Positions 37,325 through 49,079 of a stretch of 64,000 bases of DNA are shown piece after piece. The stretch is taken from positions 25,046,501 to 25,110,500 of the forward strand of contig NC_092672.1 in NCBI RefSeq assembly GCF_964355755.1. The letters are read 5' to 3'. The translations under genes were made by a program, and so were the position numbers. This stretch comes from Antedon mediterranea. Its lineage: Eukaryota > Echinodermata > Crinoidea > Comatulida > Antedonidae. Each line of letters begins with the position of its first letter. The first letter of the stretch is position 1. A model generated the notes under the pieces. It had not been told where the DNA came from. It ran no database searches and saw only the letters and a program-made list of their open reading frames with translations.

Positions 37325-40300
37325 TTCATTTCATTTTATTGCATATCAAAATCGCAGCCAATGGCTGAATTACATGATACTTACAAATATAAAAACATTT
37401 AAAACAGGCATAAAACAGTATATAAAGTTCACATAGAAATCAAAGAACAAATAAAAGTGGAATCAAACATATTGCACAAGAAAAATACATAAAAATACAA
37501 ATTTAGCTAAAATTTATCTACAAATTTAAAAATTTAATTAAATAAGGGAAATATGGAAATTGATTATTTATTTACAAGATTATGAAATTTGATAAAATTT
37601 GAAAATGTGAAAATTATGGAGTTATTAAGTTATTTACAGTAGTATTATATTTATTTGTACATATTCACATATTATGTTTAATTTATTTATACGTCTTCAA
37701 AAATGTCTTTAGTTTTACTGAGTTAAAATCTATCTCTCATTAAGGAGGCGTGTAAGATAAAGCTTAGGGCTATTATAATATCGGTTTGTTTTACATAGGG
37801 GCTCAACAAATTCTTTTCTTTTCTTAAGTCTAACAGAAAGCTCAGGATTTCTAATAAACCAATCCTTGAATTTATTAGATGTAATACAATCTGTAGCAAA
37901 TTTACGACATATATTTTCGCGGCGTTCATCTAGTCGTTTAATATTCAAAATGTTAAGGGAAGTGTTGTAGTCTTGGTAATCTTTACCCAAAATTATCTTA
38001 CATGCACGTTTTTGCATGGACTCTATGGCATTTGTCTGCGCAACAGTAAGACTAGAGTGCCATACTGGTATTGCATACTCAAAAATTGGTCTAACATATG
38101 TGGTGTAAACTTGGGCAAGGTCTTCAAAAGGAATCCTAAACTGTTTTAAAAGGCTAAGCATGTGTAGACGTCTTCCTCCATTACTAAGGATATGGTCAAC
38201 CTGGACATCAAATTTTAAATCATCCTGGATGAAAACACCGAGTATTTTTGCATAGTTAACTGTTTCTAATTCACAGCCATTTATGTTGATAGGTGTCATA
38301 TAGGGTGGCGACTTCATGAAACAAAATTTAAGTTGTTTGCATTTTGATGGGTTCAATTGAAATTTGTTCATGGTTGCCCATTCGACCAAATCATCAACAT
38401 CATGTTGTAGTGTAGACGTTGCATTAGAGTTAACTACCTCGCCCAGTGAAAGATCATCAACGAACTTCCACTTTTCACAGATTGCTTCTTTCACAGCATC
38501 ATTGATGGCAGCACGGAACACAATTTCTCCAAGCTTAGTACCTTGTGGCACACCACAGGATAAGGTTTCCCAGTCTGACAAAGTCGATTGGTACTTGACT
38601 CTTTGACGCCTTCCAGAGAAAAAGTTACATATCCAATCGACAATCCAGGATTTGGCACCAAGTGCAATGAGATTACTTGCTGCAACTGTATGGTCAACGC
38701 CATCAAATGCTTTAGCGAAATCTGTTATAACCAAGCGTCCTGTTTTGCGCGGCTTGTCAGTTCCTTTATAAAGAAGATTGAGCATGTCGATCAGATAATG
38801 TGATGTAGAGCATCCTTTCATACACCCATACTGGCTAGTGTCCATATTCGGTCCAATATCGTTTAACAAGAGGTCGTATACAATTCCTTCTGCTACTTTG
38901 GCAAATTGTGAAGTCAAAGAAACTGGTCTTAGTTTATCGTGTTTAATCGGGTACTCTTTTGGAATGGTACACACTATGGCGTCTTTCCATTGCCGAGGTA
39001 CACAAGATTGCCTAAAGGAAGCATTTACAATGTTTGTTAATGGGAAACTCAATTCACATGCAAACATTTTGATAATCTTGTTGGGCACATTATCAGGTCC
39101 AGCAGATTTTGAAACTTTAACTTTTTTTAGGTGGTAGAACATTTCCCATTCCTCCAGTTGGGGTGGATTTTCAGCTGGTAAGAAACTTGGAAGACTTTGA
39201 CGCACCAAAGATTTCTTACTTTGCGAGACCTTGGAGAAAGAAACATTGATATCTTGAGCTATAGCAAGATCATTGTTAGGGGCAATGTTGGGTATTTGAA
39301 TAATAGGTGGGGGTTTTAGTTTGTTTGCCATAAGCTGGATACCTTGATGCCATTTCACTGGGTTAGTTGATTTGAGGCTTTTAAGTATTTCGTTATAGAA
39401 GTTAGACTTTGCACGTTTAATTTCAAGTTGGACACGGTTTCGATAGAGTTTCCATTGATTAGACTTTCCCTCATTAGCAAAACATTTTTGTCGTTTTAAA
39501 ATAAGGTCTTTCACTACCCTATTCATCCAGGACTTGTCGCTTGAGTGAAGTCTAAATGATTTCAATGGAAAAAACTTGTTGATTTTTACATCTAAGATAC
39601 TATAAAAAGCATTTGCTTTCTCTTGGAGATTAGACATGTTAACAACTTCGGTCCATGGGTACTGGGTAATCCATTCACCAAATTGCTGGATTGCATGGGC
39701 AGGCATCAAACGATTGGTCTTTTTCAAGGTTCTATGTATCTTGTGTTGGTAATATTTGGGCAACCAAACAACAACATTGTGATCGCTCAGACCAATTGGT
39801 GATTGTATCACAGGATTATTGTAGTATTTACTTAGGTTGGTTATTATTAAGTCCAAAATGGCATCATTCCTGGTTGGTTTATTTACAACTTGTTTGAGAG
39901 CGTGTGTCTTGCAGATGATATTAATTTTAGATCGGTTAAAGTCTCCTAGTATAATATAACCAGCATTAGGGTATTTCTGTTTTAACTTATCGACAGATTC
40001 TGTAAGGTAGTTCATAATCTCATTCTTAGGACCATCAGGTGGAACATACACTCCACAAACAACAATGCCAGATATATCTCGGGGTAATCTTCTTGGGCGA
40101 ATGTGAACCCAAACGCACTCGTATTCGCAGTTGGTATTTGGAACAGTGTCAATGATCCTGGAGTAAAATGTATCCTTAACGTATACCGCAACGCCTCCTC
40201 CACGTTTATGGGCTCGGTGGTAAGTATAAATTTGGTAGTTCTCAACAGCAATCGAGTCGTTACTTATTTGCTTTGTTTGCCAAGTTTCAGTAAGAACAGC

Positions 40301-41028
40301 AATATCAGACGAGTTAACATTAAGCAATGACTGCAGTTCATCAATACGGTACACAATAGACCTTGCATTACAAAGAAAAATGTTCGGAAAATCAACTTTA
40401 ATGCTATGCATGTTTTGGTCAGGTCCCTGCTGCCGGCGTGGAGTACAAGGGCATATTTTAATCAGATTAGAATAACAAACACGATGAATTTTCAAGGTAT
40501 GCTGTGACTTCGTAGATTGACGTATCATTATCAATGTTCTAATTTGTCTTACTTTGTTTCGGCCACCGCGACACCCTCTTGCTTTTGTTCGGGCTACACC
40601 AAGTTTATTAGCCACACTAAAAAAATCTTTTGGTGGCTTAAAATCTAACCGGCAAAGATCAAAGAGTTTTTGTCTTGAATACCTCATGGTCATGTAAGCT
40701 AGGCTGGTAAACAAAAAGGGCTCCAGAGGCGGTCTGCCAGTAGGCACAGGGGCACAAGCTACTTCCTTTGCTAGTCTAGACAAAACAATGTTGAATAGGC
40801 AGGCTAGCAAACAGGTTGAACAACTCTTACAAAAATTCAACAAATGTCTCAACACAACGAATAAAACACAACTCTGTGCACAAAAGCTGAGTTGAAACAA
40901 ACATACAGATCCAAAAACTTTGACTCAGAAAAAGTTATAAAAAAAGGTAGAAATAACTTAGTAGAGAGACCAAAGTAAACAAACAGCTGCCACACAGGCG
41001 CCACACAAGATGGCAAAAACTACTATGT
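37325..41028 (-). mobile_element. Near-complete non-LTR retrotransposon, 3.7 kb
   Basis: A minus-strand element with its 3' tail at the left ('aataaaatgaaatgaaat' on the minus strand) and 5' end near 41028. AGAT occurs at 37321-37324 and 41029-41032 as a likely 4-bp TSD. It contains one long ORF (37730-40693), a 5' leader of about 335 nt and a 3' UTR of about 400 nt. No ORF1 was seen. It disrupts the LINE of opposite orientation and is the youngest layer of the nest. Confidence 0.85.
37730..40693 (-). CDS. Non-LTR retrotransposon endonuclease/reverse transcriptase
   Basis: An intact frame of 987 residues from the first ATG (40693; a second ATG is two codons later). The open frame continues upstream to 40900 without an ATG. 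Residues about 105-310 form an APE-type endonuclease: NARS, LTETW with the catalytic Glu near 136, GDFN near 250 and SDHN near 303. Residues about 525-780 form the reverse transcriptase: SAGPDNVPNK, RPVSLTS, DFAKAFD near 658, GVPQGT near 714 and FVDD near 744 (the catalytic FxDD box). A C-terminal LINE tail follows (RPIFEYAIPVWHSSL). The protein nicks target DNA and copies element RNA in place. The layout fits the jockey/CR1 group; the clade is not certain. With no stop or frameshift it could be active. Confidence 0.9.
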   Translation of the reverse strand: MTMRYSRQKLFDLCRLDFKPPKDFFSVANKLGVARTKARGCRGGRNKVRQIRTLIMIRQSTKSQHTLKIHRVCYSNLIKICPCTPRRQQGPDQNMHSIKVDFPNIFLCNARSIVYRIDELQSLLNVNSSDIAVLTETWQTKQISNDSIAVENYQIYTYHRAHKRGGGVAVYVKDTFYSRIIDTVPNTNCEYECVWVHIRPRRLPRDISGIVVCGVYVPPDGPKNEIMNYLTESVDKLKQKYPNAGYIILGDFNRSKINIICKTHALKQVVNKPTRNDAILDLIITNLSKYYNNPVIQSPIGLSDHNVVVWLPKYYQHKIHRTLKKTNRLMPAHAIQQFGEWITQYPWTEVVNMSNLQEKANAFYSILDVKINKFFPLKSFRLHSSDKSWMNRVVKDLILKRQKCFANEGKSNQWKLYRNRVQLEIKRAKSNFYNEILKSLKSTNPVKWHQGIQLMANKLKPPPIIQIPNIAPNNDLAIAQDINVSFSKVSQSKKSLVRQSLPSFLPAENPPQLEEWEMFYHLKKVKVSKSAGPDNVPNKIIKMFACELSFPLTNIVNASFRQSCVPRQWKDAIVCTIPKEYPIKHDKLRPVSLTSQFAKVAEGIVYDLLLNDIGPNMDTSQYGCMKGCSTSHYLIDMLNLLYKGTDKPRKTGRLVITDFAKAFDGVDHTVAASNLIALGAKSWIVDWICNFFSGRRQRVKYQSTLSDWETLSCGVPQGTKLGEIVFRAAINDAVKEAICEKWKFVDDLSLGEVVNSNATSTLQHDVDDLVEWATMNKFQLNPSKCKQLKFCFMKSPPYMTPININGCELETVNYAKILGVFIQDDLKFDVQVDHILSNGGRRLHMLSLLKQFRIPFEDLAQVYTTYVRPIFEYAIPVWHSSLTVAQTNAIESMQKRACKIILGKDYQDYNTSLNILNIKRLDERRENICRKFATDCITSNKFKDWFIRNPELSVRLKKRKEFVEPLCKTNRYYNSPKLYLTRLLNER

Positions 41029-41597
41029 AGATCTATAATGGATGTAGAAGATAAGGTGAAATGGAAGTGGATTAACCATATCAAAGATTTATTATGTAAA
41101 TTTGATTTAGGAAATAAGTTTAATTTAAATCCGGAAAGTCAATGGTTTAAGAGTTTTACACATGCCAACTCTCTAGAAAATATCAAGGAATGGTTAGAAG
41201 GTGCAAAAACAAAGTCAACCCTCTCCGAATATTTGAAATATAAACATGAACCTAAAGCAGAGACATACATGTTTGATATGGTGAATTTTGATTCCATTAG
41301 TTTAAAGTTTAAAGCGAGGTCTAACTCCTTGATTTAGAAGGTAGAAAAAATACATGGTCAGAAAATTAGATTGGTTTTTGCAAGCTATGCAACAATCAGT
41401 TAATTGAAACTACAGACCATTTTCTACTTGAATGTTCAAACCTTAAAAATGTAAGAGAAACACATTTTAATTTACTAAAAATGGATTTATTGTATTGTGG
41501 TTATGATACATTCTGGGAGAATTTTAGAAGTGGTACAATCGAATACCAACATCATATTTTACTTGATGACCTTTATCACACTGTAAACAATACTTAA
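41029..41597 (+). pseudogene. LINE reverse transcriptase fragment, C-terminal part
   Basis: Continuation of the fragment at 37036 after the nested insertion. About 100 codons run to a stop at 41337. A shifted frame then carries CKLCNN, TTDHFLLEC and a stop at 41597. The CCHC-type knuckle identifies the LINE C-terminus. The frameshift near 41340 shows decay. Confidence 0.7.
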
Positions 41598-41726
41598 CTG
41601 CTGCATGGAGACAGAGAAAGACTACACTTAATATATAATATATAAATATTTACCGCCCATCATATTATCTACTAACATTATTTTACCATTTATCTAATTC
41701 AATAATATATTATATTTTTATATATA

Positions 41727-41752
41727 TTTTTTTTTTTTTTTTTTTTTTTTTT
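41727..41752. repeat. Poly-T, 26 bp
   Basis: An uninterrupted T run inside the LINE 3' region. Confidence 0.9.
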
Positions 41753-41954
41753 CTTCAAAATTATATAATGTAACCTAAATCTAAATAAAATAAACAAATA
41801 ATACAGTACTAAAAATAAGACTAAATAGTATAATAAAAATTGTATCACGTTTAATTAAATTACAAATAACTATTAATATTAAATATAATAAGAACAAATA
41901 ATGATATAAAAGTTGCATTTATTTTAATAATAACAGTATCATAAATCAATTAGC

Positions 41955-42080
<126 letters not shown>

Positions 42081-44170
42081 TAATAATAATGATAATATAT
42101 TCGCTTTAAACTTGAAAATATTAATAATAAATAGATAATAACATTAACTCCATCATATAGGTTAAGTATTGTTCGATCTGTAAGATTACCTTGTTTTTAC
42201 TAATTTCATTTTACTTGTATAATTCGCTTCTTAGTTAAGACTTAAATGTTATTTTTTGATACTTTTCTTTTTGTTTTTACATTGCCTTGTAAATGAACGC
42301 ACCGTCTTATAAACGTGTGCCGCTGATACAAAAGCGTTTGTTCAATAAATTTATCTTATCTTATCACTTCCCACAACCTTAATCAATAATCACCTTGACA
42401 AATTTAAATATAAATTTACCTCCTGGTTCATCCTGTTTTTCATCACTCTTTTATGTATGTTTACGTTTTTTCCCCTTGTACTCTATACGCACAAACATAC
42501 TTTGCCTATTATATTATTCTTAATGTATATATAGTATAAGCCCATGGAGTAATTTCTAATTCTTCCGTAAGCTTCCTAATTACATGTAAAGATAATAACA
42601 GCGTCACATTTTGTATCTAATTTGTTTTGTGTATTTCAGTTATAAACGGCTACTACTGTAGGAAACATTTTTTTGTACTGTACAGTAATTATTAATTTAA
42701 ATAATAATACTTATTATTTGCATATCTACGGACGTACCATCAATTTCAAAATTCTTTTCAATTCAATATGTTCTAGCAATACTTTCGAATTTGTAAATAA
42801 TGTGTACTTGCTTTTTTAACTTCAGATTATGGACGATATACCTAAAGTGTATTTAAAATATACAGTAGTCTAAAATATTCTGTATTTATTTTTGTTACAA
42901 TGAAAGTTACTGACCGCAAACACTCATGCATAGCCTACTTTAAAACATAGAAAATGAGACTTCAATTGCAACTCTTGCATTTTTAAGTTTAACTACGTCA
43001 ACCTCGGTGAAGTTGAAATTTGTTCGTCAGTAGGGCTCACACAAAGACAGGTGATGATGCTAGTAATTTATATGATCAGATCATTTTGACATGATTGAAA
43101 ATGTTTAGTTTTACTAATTATTGGTTTGGAAAAAAGAATATTTCCAATACAGATCATTTTGATATCTGTTGCTGCAGTTGGGATTCATACACTTTAAAGT
43201 ACAGTTTGATTTTATGGGATCACATCATTTCCCTATTATCATTTGATTTATAATTTTAGTTGTTATATTTGTTGTTGTCGTCGTTGTGGTTTATGTTTGT
43301 GAAACTAAACAAGATGAACGGATTAAAGAATGAAACATCTTACAATGTTTCTATGTTGTGCAGTGAAGATGAACTCTTTTCAGTTCAATATTATAGAAAC
43401 TATTTTTATCAAGAAAGAGACCATGCCCCGCTCTAAATAGAGATGCGGTTATGTTGGGGAGACAGAAAGAAAACTTTCCAACATTTATGAAGCTCATCTG
43501 AAAACACTGTTTTCATCAAGATCAAATATGCATAGTTAGAACTCAGAATTAGAATGCTCAGGATATTAATGAGTATCACTGAAATATTTATTAATAAATA
43601 CAAATGTTGTTGAATTGTGTTATCTTAATGTCTACTACCAACCTTCATTCAAAATCAATAATTTTTTTAGGTAGATCAAGATCAAATATAGTTCTGACTT
43701 GTTAATGGTCACATGCCAGTATAGTTTATTGGGCTTGCCATTGACAATGACAAAATATTTATTATTTTGGTCTACTATTACATTAACACTTTTTATCAAT
43801 TAATGATATAACATATCAGTGCAACGTCCACTATTGTATTTAAAAAAAAGAACATTTCATAAAAAATGATCATTAAAAAAAAGACAACATTTATGTCCAA
43901 ACATAGTATAAATATTTACATGGTATAATATAATTTGTAAAATGCGTCCGAGGTCGTACATTTACAAAATAAAAAGAAACAAAGGAATTTACATATTTAT
44001 TTTTATACAGAGGTAAGTGAGTGGCACTATAGCCTTGTCAGTGTAACTCTGTTATTTTTTTTTCTGCTATAAATGAGTTAGGAATAAAAATTTTCATGTG
44101 ACGGAATACCAATGCAACATTTTTTCTTTAATCAGTATTTTAAAACCTGATGATTATGACCTCTTTCCAG

Positions 44171-44272
44171 GATGGAGACACACCACTACATGTACTGGCT
44201 CAAAGGAATCCTACATTAGAAATGGTGACCTGTCTTATAAAGAAGGGGGCGTCAGTGACATCACAAAATAAG
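44171..44272 (+). CDS. Exon: ankyrin repeat 3
   Basis: The 102-nt exon has phase 0 at both ends, acceptor 'ctctttccag' and donor 'gtaata'. It encodes DGDTPLHVLAQRNPTLEMVT, then LIKKGASVTSQNK, 34 residues. TPLH is canonical; the A-to-V/L changes in the first helix make it a slightly diverged repeat. Confidence 0.88.
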
Positions 44273-44647
44273 GTAATATACAGACAATTTTCAGTAATAC
44301 TGTATGGCAACAATCTTTCACCTACTCTAGTAAATTATTCTATTCTTTTTTTTTCTTTTTTTATATCTGGTTCATCATAATTAATAATAATGATAATTAT
44401 TTTTATTATTAAATTGTGTGATTTTTGGTAGACCTATTTAAAAAACCATTCCTTCAAAGATGACAATATCAACTATCACAGCGATTTTAAACTGATAGGA
44501 AGATTGTGGGTTGTATAATTTATGCTGAGATTGGACCTATCGGATATTTTGACATCATGAAGTAATGGTAGTGGGTAGCGATTATGTGCCCGTCCACACC
44601 CACCCATGCTTCATATAAGTTATTTAATATGGGCCTTTAATCCAATA

Positions 44648-45625
44648 ACAGCTCGAATCTCAATTGAATGAAAGAAAGAATATTTTCCATAATTTGTTAT
44701 CCAATGTACCATATCATATTCTACCTTTGCTCAATTTTGTCCCAATTTAATCTGTTTCATAAGTAAATGTTATTTTTGTAACAGATGTCAGGATTATTCT
44801 CAATTTGTAATTCAATCTAGAAATTGACATTGAAATCTGAATCATTCAGTTAAACATGGAGGTATAAAAAAGAAAGAGAGATTCAACCATGGAGGTATAC
44901 CTCCATGAGTTAAATAACTTATAAAGAGCAGACCTCCCAACTATGCTGATAATGACGAAAGCAATTTTGAATATACAGAAAAATATCCTGATATTTCTAA
45001 TCTCTATTAAGACTCTAGATAAGAAGAAAAGAAAATATGCTAAATATCCGCACAATGTTTGTAATAAATTCATGTATTGTTTAATAATTGAAATATTGTA
45101 TTTTCCGTCATTTGGCATACCCATATTTACTTTTTTATAAATACCAATACCTTTACATTTTTAGTAGCGCCCTTTATGGTCTAATATGTATTTTTCAAAA
45201 ATATTATAGCACCCTGTATGTAGTTTGGACATGATTTCATAAAACCTCCCAATGTATCATTTGATTTGTTGAGAGGTGACAAACTTATAACAGCCGATTA
45301 ATATAAACTGAATAACCATGTATTTTATTTAAAATTAAGACAATACACATTAAACAATGATTCGATAAAGATGGAAATGTTGAATCATGATTTCCCTCAT
45401 ATTATTGTTGTTGTTGTTGGCGTCTTTGCCGCACCCAACATTTCCAGAAAAAAGGGTGAATTTTTGGACAAAAATCACTCAAGCATGACTTGTGTTTTTC
45501 ACATGGTAATACGAAATTTGATCACTAAAATGCTTTAAATGTTGCCATTTTGGTATGAAAACACAGGGTTTGCCACAAAAATTGTAATAAATAGACTATT
45601 AGTTTAGGATATGTGAAAAAATGGG
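44648..45625. repeat. Interspersed repeat family 2, copy 2
   Basis: Sister of 32506-34047. It lacks the 630-bp TTAA insertion (single TTAA within 'tctctattaagactctag') but carries a 53-bp insert at 44855. It lies 130 bp upstream of an ankyrin exon acceptor. Confidence 0.85.
44855..44907. mobile_element. 53-bp micro-MITE with 7-bp TSD
   Basis: Inserted relative to copy 1 of the host repeat. Ends 'catggaggta' and 'tacctccatg' form a perfect 10-bp TIR. 'agttaaa' is duplicated at 44848-44854 and 44908-44914, while copy 1 has a single 'agttaaataac'. The right 20 bp (44888-44907) are themselves a perfect palindrome carrying a second copy of the terminus. Confidence 0.75.
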
Positions 45626-45803
45626 TTTTATATTTTATTTGCATTAAAGTGATTGTGTTGGAAAGAGATTAACATCGTTACCATTTTAAGATAGTAAAAA
45701 CAAATTATTTTTAAGGATAAGATAAATACAGCGTCACACTTGACATTCTTATTTCACAAAAAAAAAATTTTAACTTTGATCATGATTGATTTTTTTTCCA
45801 CAG

Positions 45804-45914
45804 CATGGAAATCCTCCACTATATGAATACCTGCTTCGAAGTCTCAACCCTGCTTCAGAAATTGTAAAATTTCTCATTAAAAAGGATAGTGCATTATTAA
45901 CATTGCTAAATAAG
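45804..45914 (+). CDS. Exon: diverged ankyrin-like repeat 4
   Basis: The 111-nt exon has phase 0 at both ends, acceptor 'tttttccacag' and donor 'gtaccg'. The 37 residues include HGNPPLYEYLLRSLNPASEI, then FLIKKDSALLTLLNK. The G-x-PPL start and VxFLIKKD core follow the ankyrin pattern, but the hairpin Gly is lost. It probably caps the ankyrin stack. Confidence 0.8.
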
Positions 45915-47072
45915 GTACCGTAATCTACAGAAAATTGAAGTTTCTATACATAAATAGATGCAAAATGCATAACAATAAACTCATGGGGACGGTCATTAAC
46001 AGAGCTTGACTCTGTTTTGAGACGTACACAGACAAAAGTCGGCTTCTTTCGCAGACCCTGTGCACGCAAGATTAGTGGGCATGTTTGAGAAGTTTCTGCA
46101 TTAGAAAGTCTAGGTCTTTTGGTAGCCAATTAAAGAGGATGAACTAAAAACACCGAATCAAAACCTTAAAGGTGCTTACAAGAATGCTTGTTAATACTAA
46201 TAATAGCTAACAACTGTGAATGTAGTAAAACCTCCAGCTAATGTAGAAACACTAACAGCTTATATGTAGTAAATAAAAGTCAACACCAGCTAATGTAGAA
46301 CGGTCAACAACTGATGTAGTAACAAAAATTGCCACACACTATCGCCAGCTAATATAGAAAATATATATTTTACAAACCTGTTTAAATCTGTGCAAATGCC
46401 TTTTTTTATTTAGCTATCAGTCTATCCATATTTGTAAACGACCAATTTTCTAAAACGACCATACATTGTAAGCAAACATTTCTCTTAAGAGAGCGCTTTT
46501 CATAATTGACTACCTCTTTTAAGGGATCACCTCCTCTCATAAAGGACTACTTCTTATAATCGAAAACCTCTTGTAAGCGACCACCTCTCTTAAAGAACAC
46601 ACCTCTTAAGTGACCCCCTCTTTCAAGGCACCACAACCTCTCTCTTAAGGGACAACTTCAACCACCACAAAAGGTAGGTTCATGGTGATAGCCAAATATA
46701 CAATTGTAGGGGTTTTCTGTCAAAACAATTGATTAACAGTGCACTTTTGTTTATTTATCAAATCCAAACATTTATAAAAGCTCACTCATATTATGGGATA
46801 AAGAGGCCTACTTCCCATTATGGGGATAGTGTAGTATGTGGTAAAAATTAAACACAGGAGGAGAGAATGCTATTCTTGCTTCTACATAATAAATAGATAC
46901 AAGTTGGTTTATCTGCCAGCAGTTTTTCTCATTGTTAGTATAGTATTACTATTTACGTTTGGATTTATAGATCTTGCCTACTACAGAACAGAGGTAGTGT
47001 TTTGGATCTGGGTGTCTATCAATTAATATGTCTTTGTAAATAGCTTGTTTAAGTAAATATTTTTGTTTTTAG
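45915..47072 (+). other. Intron with degenerate tandem repeat
   Basis: It contains 'cagctaatgtagaa'-type repeats at 46230-46360. A degenerate repeat of about 20 bp ('accacctctcttaaag'-like) lies at 46480-46660. The remainder is AT-rich. Confidence 0.6.
46480..46660. repeat. Degenerate short tandem repeat 'gaccacctctcttaag'-like
   Basis: About eight diverged units of 'ga(c/t)cacctct(c/t)(t/a)taag' follow each other, with a spacing of about 20-25 bp. No coding potential. Confidence 0.6.
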
Positions 47073-47157
47073 GAAGGAAAGACGCCTGAATCTATTGTAG
47101 AAACAAATATGTACATAACGAAAAAAGAAAAAACTGTGATTTTGAACTATTTTGACA
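47073..47157 (+). CDS. Exon: end of ankyrin region / linker
   Basis: The 85-nt exon enters in phase 0 and leaves in phase 1, donor 'gtaagt'. It encodes EGKTPESIVETNMYITKKEK, then TVILNYFD. The EGKTPxxI start resembles a final half ankyrin repeat, followed by a helix leading to the Roc domain. Confidence 0.8.
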
Positions 47158-48005
47158 GTAAGTAAAGTTTATAAATATAAATTATGCATTAATCTAAGAT
47201 AGGTAAACACAGTGCAAAAGCTTTAATGTGGTACATTATTATCAATGCTACTACTATAAATTTTACAAAATTGTACTACAGAAACAAACTGTAAGGTGAA
47301 TATTTTTATATTGGCAGACCTTATTTTTCTGGTTCATTAGAAATGAATGAAACTAAATTCTCTGGATCCAGCCCAATCAATAGCATAATTGATATGTATA
47401 GTACATGGTTTCCACTATTTTATTATATTAATTGAGAGTTGGTTTAATATTTGTATTAAAGATGTGTCCCCATGAAAAAATAATTCTTAACAAAATGTTT
47501 GTTGAATATGCCATTTTAATGTACCATAATAGTTATCCACTTTGACCAAAAATTGGATCGGAAAAAAAAACTGTAATTTAAAGCAAAAAATGTTCAAATT
47601 GGCTGCCAGCCAATGGGTTTTTGGTTGAATTTAACCATTTATTTTGTCAATTTATAAGTGAAAACATTATTTTTTTTCATTTTTTTTTCTACGGAAGTGA
47701 TTATCTTTATGAAAACTACAAAATAACATATTCAAAGTCTGATTTAATTAATCTTCATTTTTCATGTTTTTGGGGGACAATACATCTTTAATATTATTGT
47801 ATTGCTGGTACTCGAACATAATTTAATATTCTTATTTCCCATGGTTCAAGTTTACCGGAGGTATTATTAAAGTTGACGAGAACTCTTGTACTGTATATGG
47901 GATGACATTTATTTTACTGTTTAATAACAAAATACTGATAATATCAAGTATTTTTAAGGCTTACAGAGGCAGAATGAGATAACAATTAATTTGTTGTCAT
48001 AATAG
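47158..48005 (+). other. Intron, AT-rich
   Basis: 848 bp with no recognisable element. Ends in acceptor 'gtcataatag'. Confidence 0.6.
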
Positions 48006-48168
48006 AATTAGTTCCTGCAGAGATACGTGCCAGGGGTAAACAAGCTATTAAAATATATAAAGAAGAACTTAAAACTGGTAGCATGTCTGTTGTGAATTCA
48101 AGATGTATGTTTCTGGGAAAAGAGGGTGCTGGCAAGACTAGCTGTGTAAAGGCTATGGTTGGAGAAAG
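48006..48168 (+). CDS. Exon: Roc GTPase P-loop
   Basis: The 163-nt exon starts after 'taatag' in phase 1 and ends in phase 2. It encodes KLVPAEIRARGKQAIKIYKE, an approach helix typical of ROCO proteins, then RCMFLGKEGAGKTSCVKAMV. The Walker A/P-loop GKEGAGKTS (48116-48142) binds the nucleotide phosphates. A second acceptor 15 nt downstream ('tgcag' before 48021) keeps the frame and could give a five-residue-shorter isoform. Confidence 0.9.
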
Positions 48169-48554
48169 GTAAAAAGTAAAATTGGTATAATGTTTATCGA
48201 GTATATATTACTGTACGGTATCTTAAGCTGTATTGACCATCAATAGTTGTGTGCAAACATTATCTTGTGAACTGCTAAAGGAAAGGTTTTATTAAATGTG
48301 AATTATTATACACTAAGGGTGACATTGCAGTATGTTGAATATTGTGATTCTTATAAAATAATAAAAACATTAATTTTATACACTTTAATTTACTTTTAAA
48401 CTTACTAATGTTCTATTCATTAAAAATGTATCAGTTGTTTTATGATTGGAATATTTAAATGCAAACCCTTTCATGATTTAGTCATTTTATACATACTATG
48501 TATGTTTCTAAAATGTACAATAAATTTTAACTTTACTATACAATGTTATAATAG

Positions 48555-48655
48555 ATTCAATTCTGCAGAACAATCCACAGATGGAATCGTTACAACCACA
48601 GTGTTTCAAGCAAAGAAGGATTGTAGTCAATGGAAAAAGATAAAAGATGTAAATG
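48555..48655 (+). CDS. Exon: Roc GTPase switch I
   Basis: The 101-nt exon has acceptor 'ataatag' and donor 'gtgaga', entering in phase 2 and leaving in phase 1. It encodes RFNSAEQSTDGIVTTTVFQ, then KKDCSQWKKIKDVN. The STDGI motif after the P-loop helix is a hallmark of ROCO GTPases and includes the switch I region; the acidic-aromatic strand follows. Confidence 0.87.
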
Positions 48656-49010
48656 GTGAGAAAAGCAACTGAAAATGTTAAATTTTACATATTCATTATT
48701 TTGCTATAAATTTAACATTAATTTATTTTTGATAAAATAATACTAATATTTAAATAAAAACATTCTTAAATGTATAATATAATGCCATTTACACATTGGT
48801 TATACAACAAATAACAATTCAAAATTCATTTGGCTATGCAACCATTACGTCTTGGTCTTACATTTTCAATGAGGTGATTGAAATCACCTCAGATACCAAG
48901 AATTGGAAAATTACTGTCAATGTTCAAAATATTGCTTATCATTGTATTCCTCTCATCTCATACAACACATTGGTTTCCTAATCTAATTGTCCATTTCTTG
49001 CTTTGTATAG
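48656..49010 (+). other. Intron, AT-rich
   Basis: 355 bp with no element recognised. It contains an inverted 'gaggtgattgaaatcacctc' hairpin at about 48870-48889. Confidence 0.6.
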
Positions 49011-49079
49011 ATATTGAGCTATCAGAGCAAATTCGTTCACATGCTTTAGGAGAAAAGGTTGATAAAAGGTTACAAGAAG
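49011..49079 (+). CDS. Exon: Roc domain insert
   Basis: The 69-nt exon has acceptor 'ttgtatag' and donor 'gtaggt', phase 1 in and out. It encodes DIELSEQIRSHALGEKVDKR plus LQE. A charged helical insert between switch I and switch II, commonly variable in ROCO proteins. Confidence 0.8.

Larger units (their letters stand above)
44273..45803 (+). other. Intron with repeat family 2 copy
   Basis: A 1.5-kb intron. Most of it (44648-45625) is a copy of repeat family 2 with a micro-MITE inside. The remainder is AT-rich. Confidence 0.75.

Noticed and set aside
38364-39897. Several plus-strand frames of 68-99 residues
   Set aside because: Antisense shadows of the retrotransposon polyprotein.
40694-40900. 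The retrotransposon frame extended to 40900
   Set aside because: The codon at 40900 is TTG on the minus strand; the first ATG is at 40693, so the N-terminal Cys/Leu-rich stretch is probably not translated.
48442-48660. 76-residue frame as an independent small gene
   Set aside because: Its second half is the Roc switch I exon in the gene's reading frame; the first half is intron.
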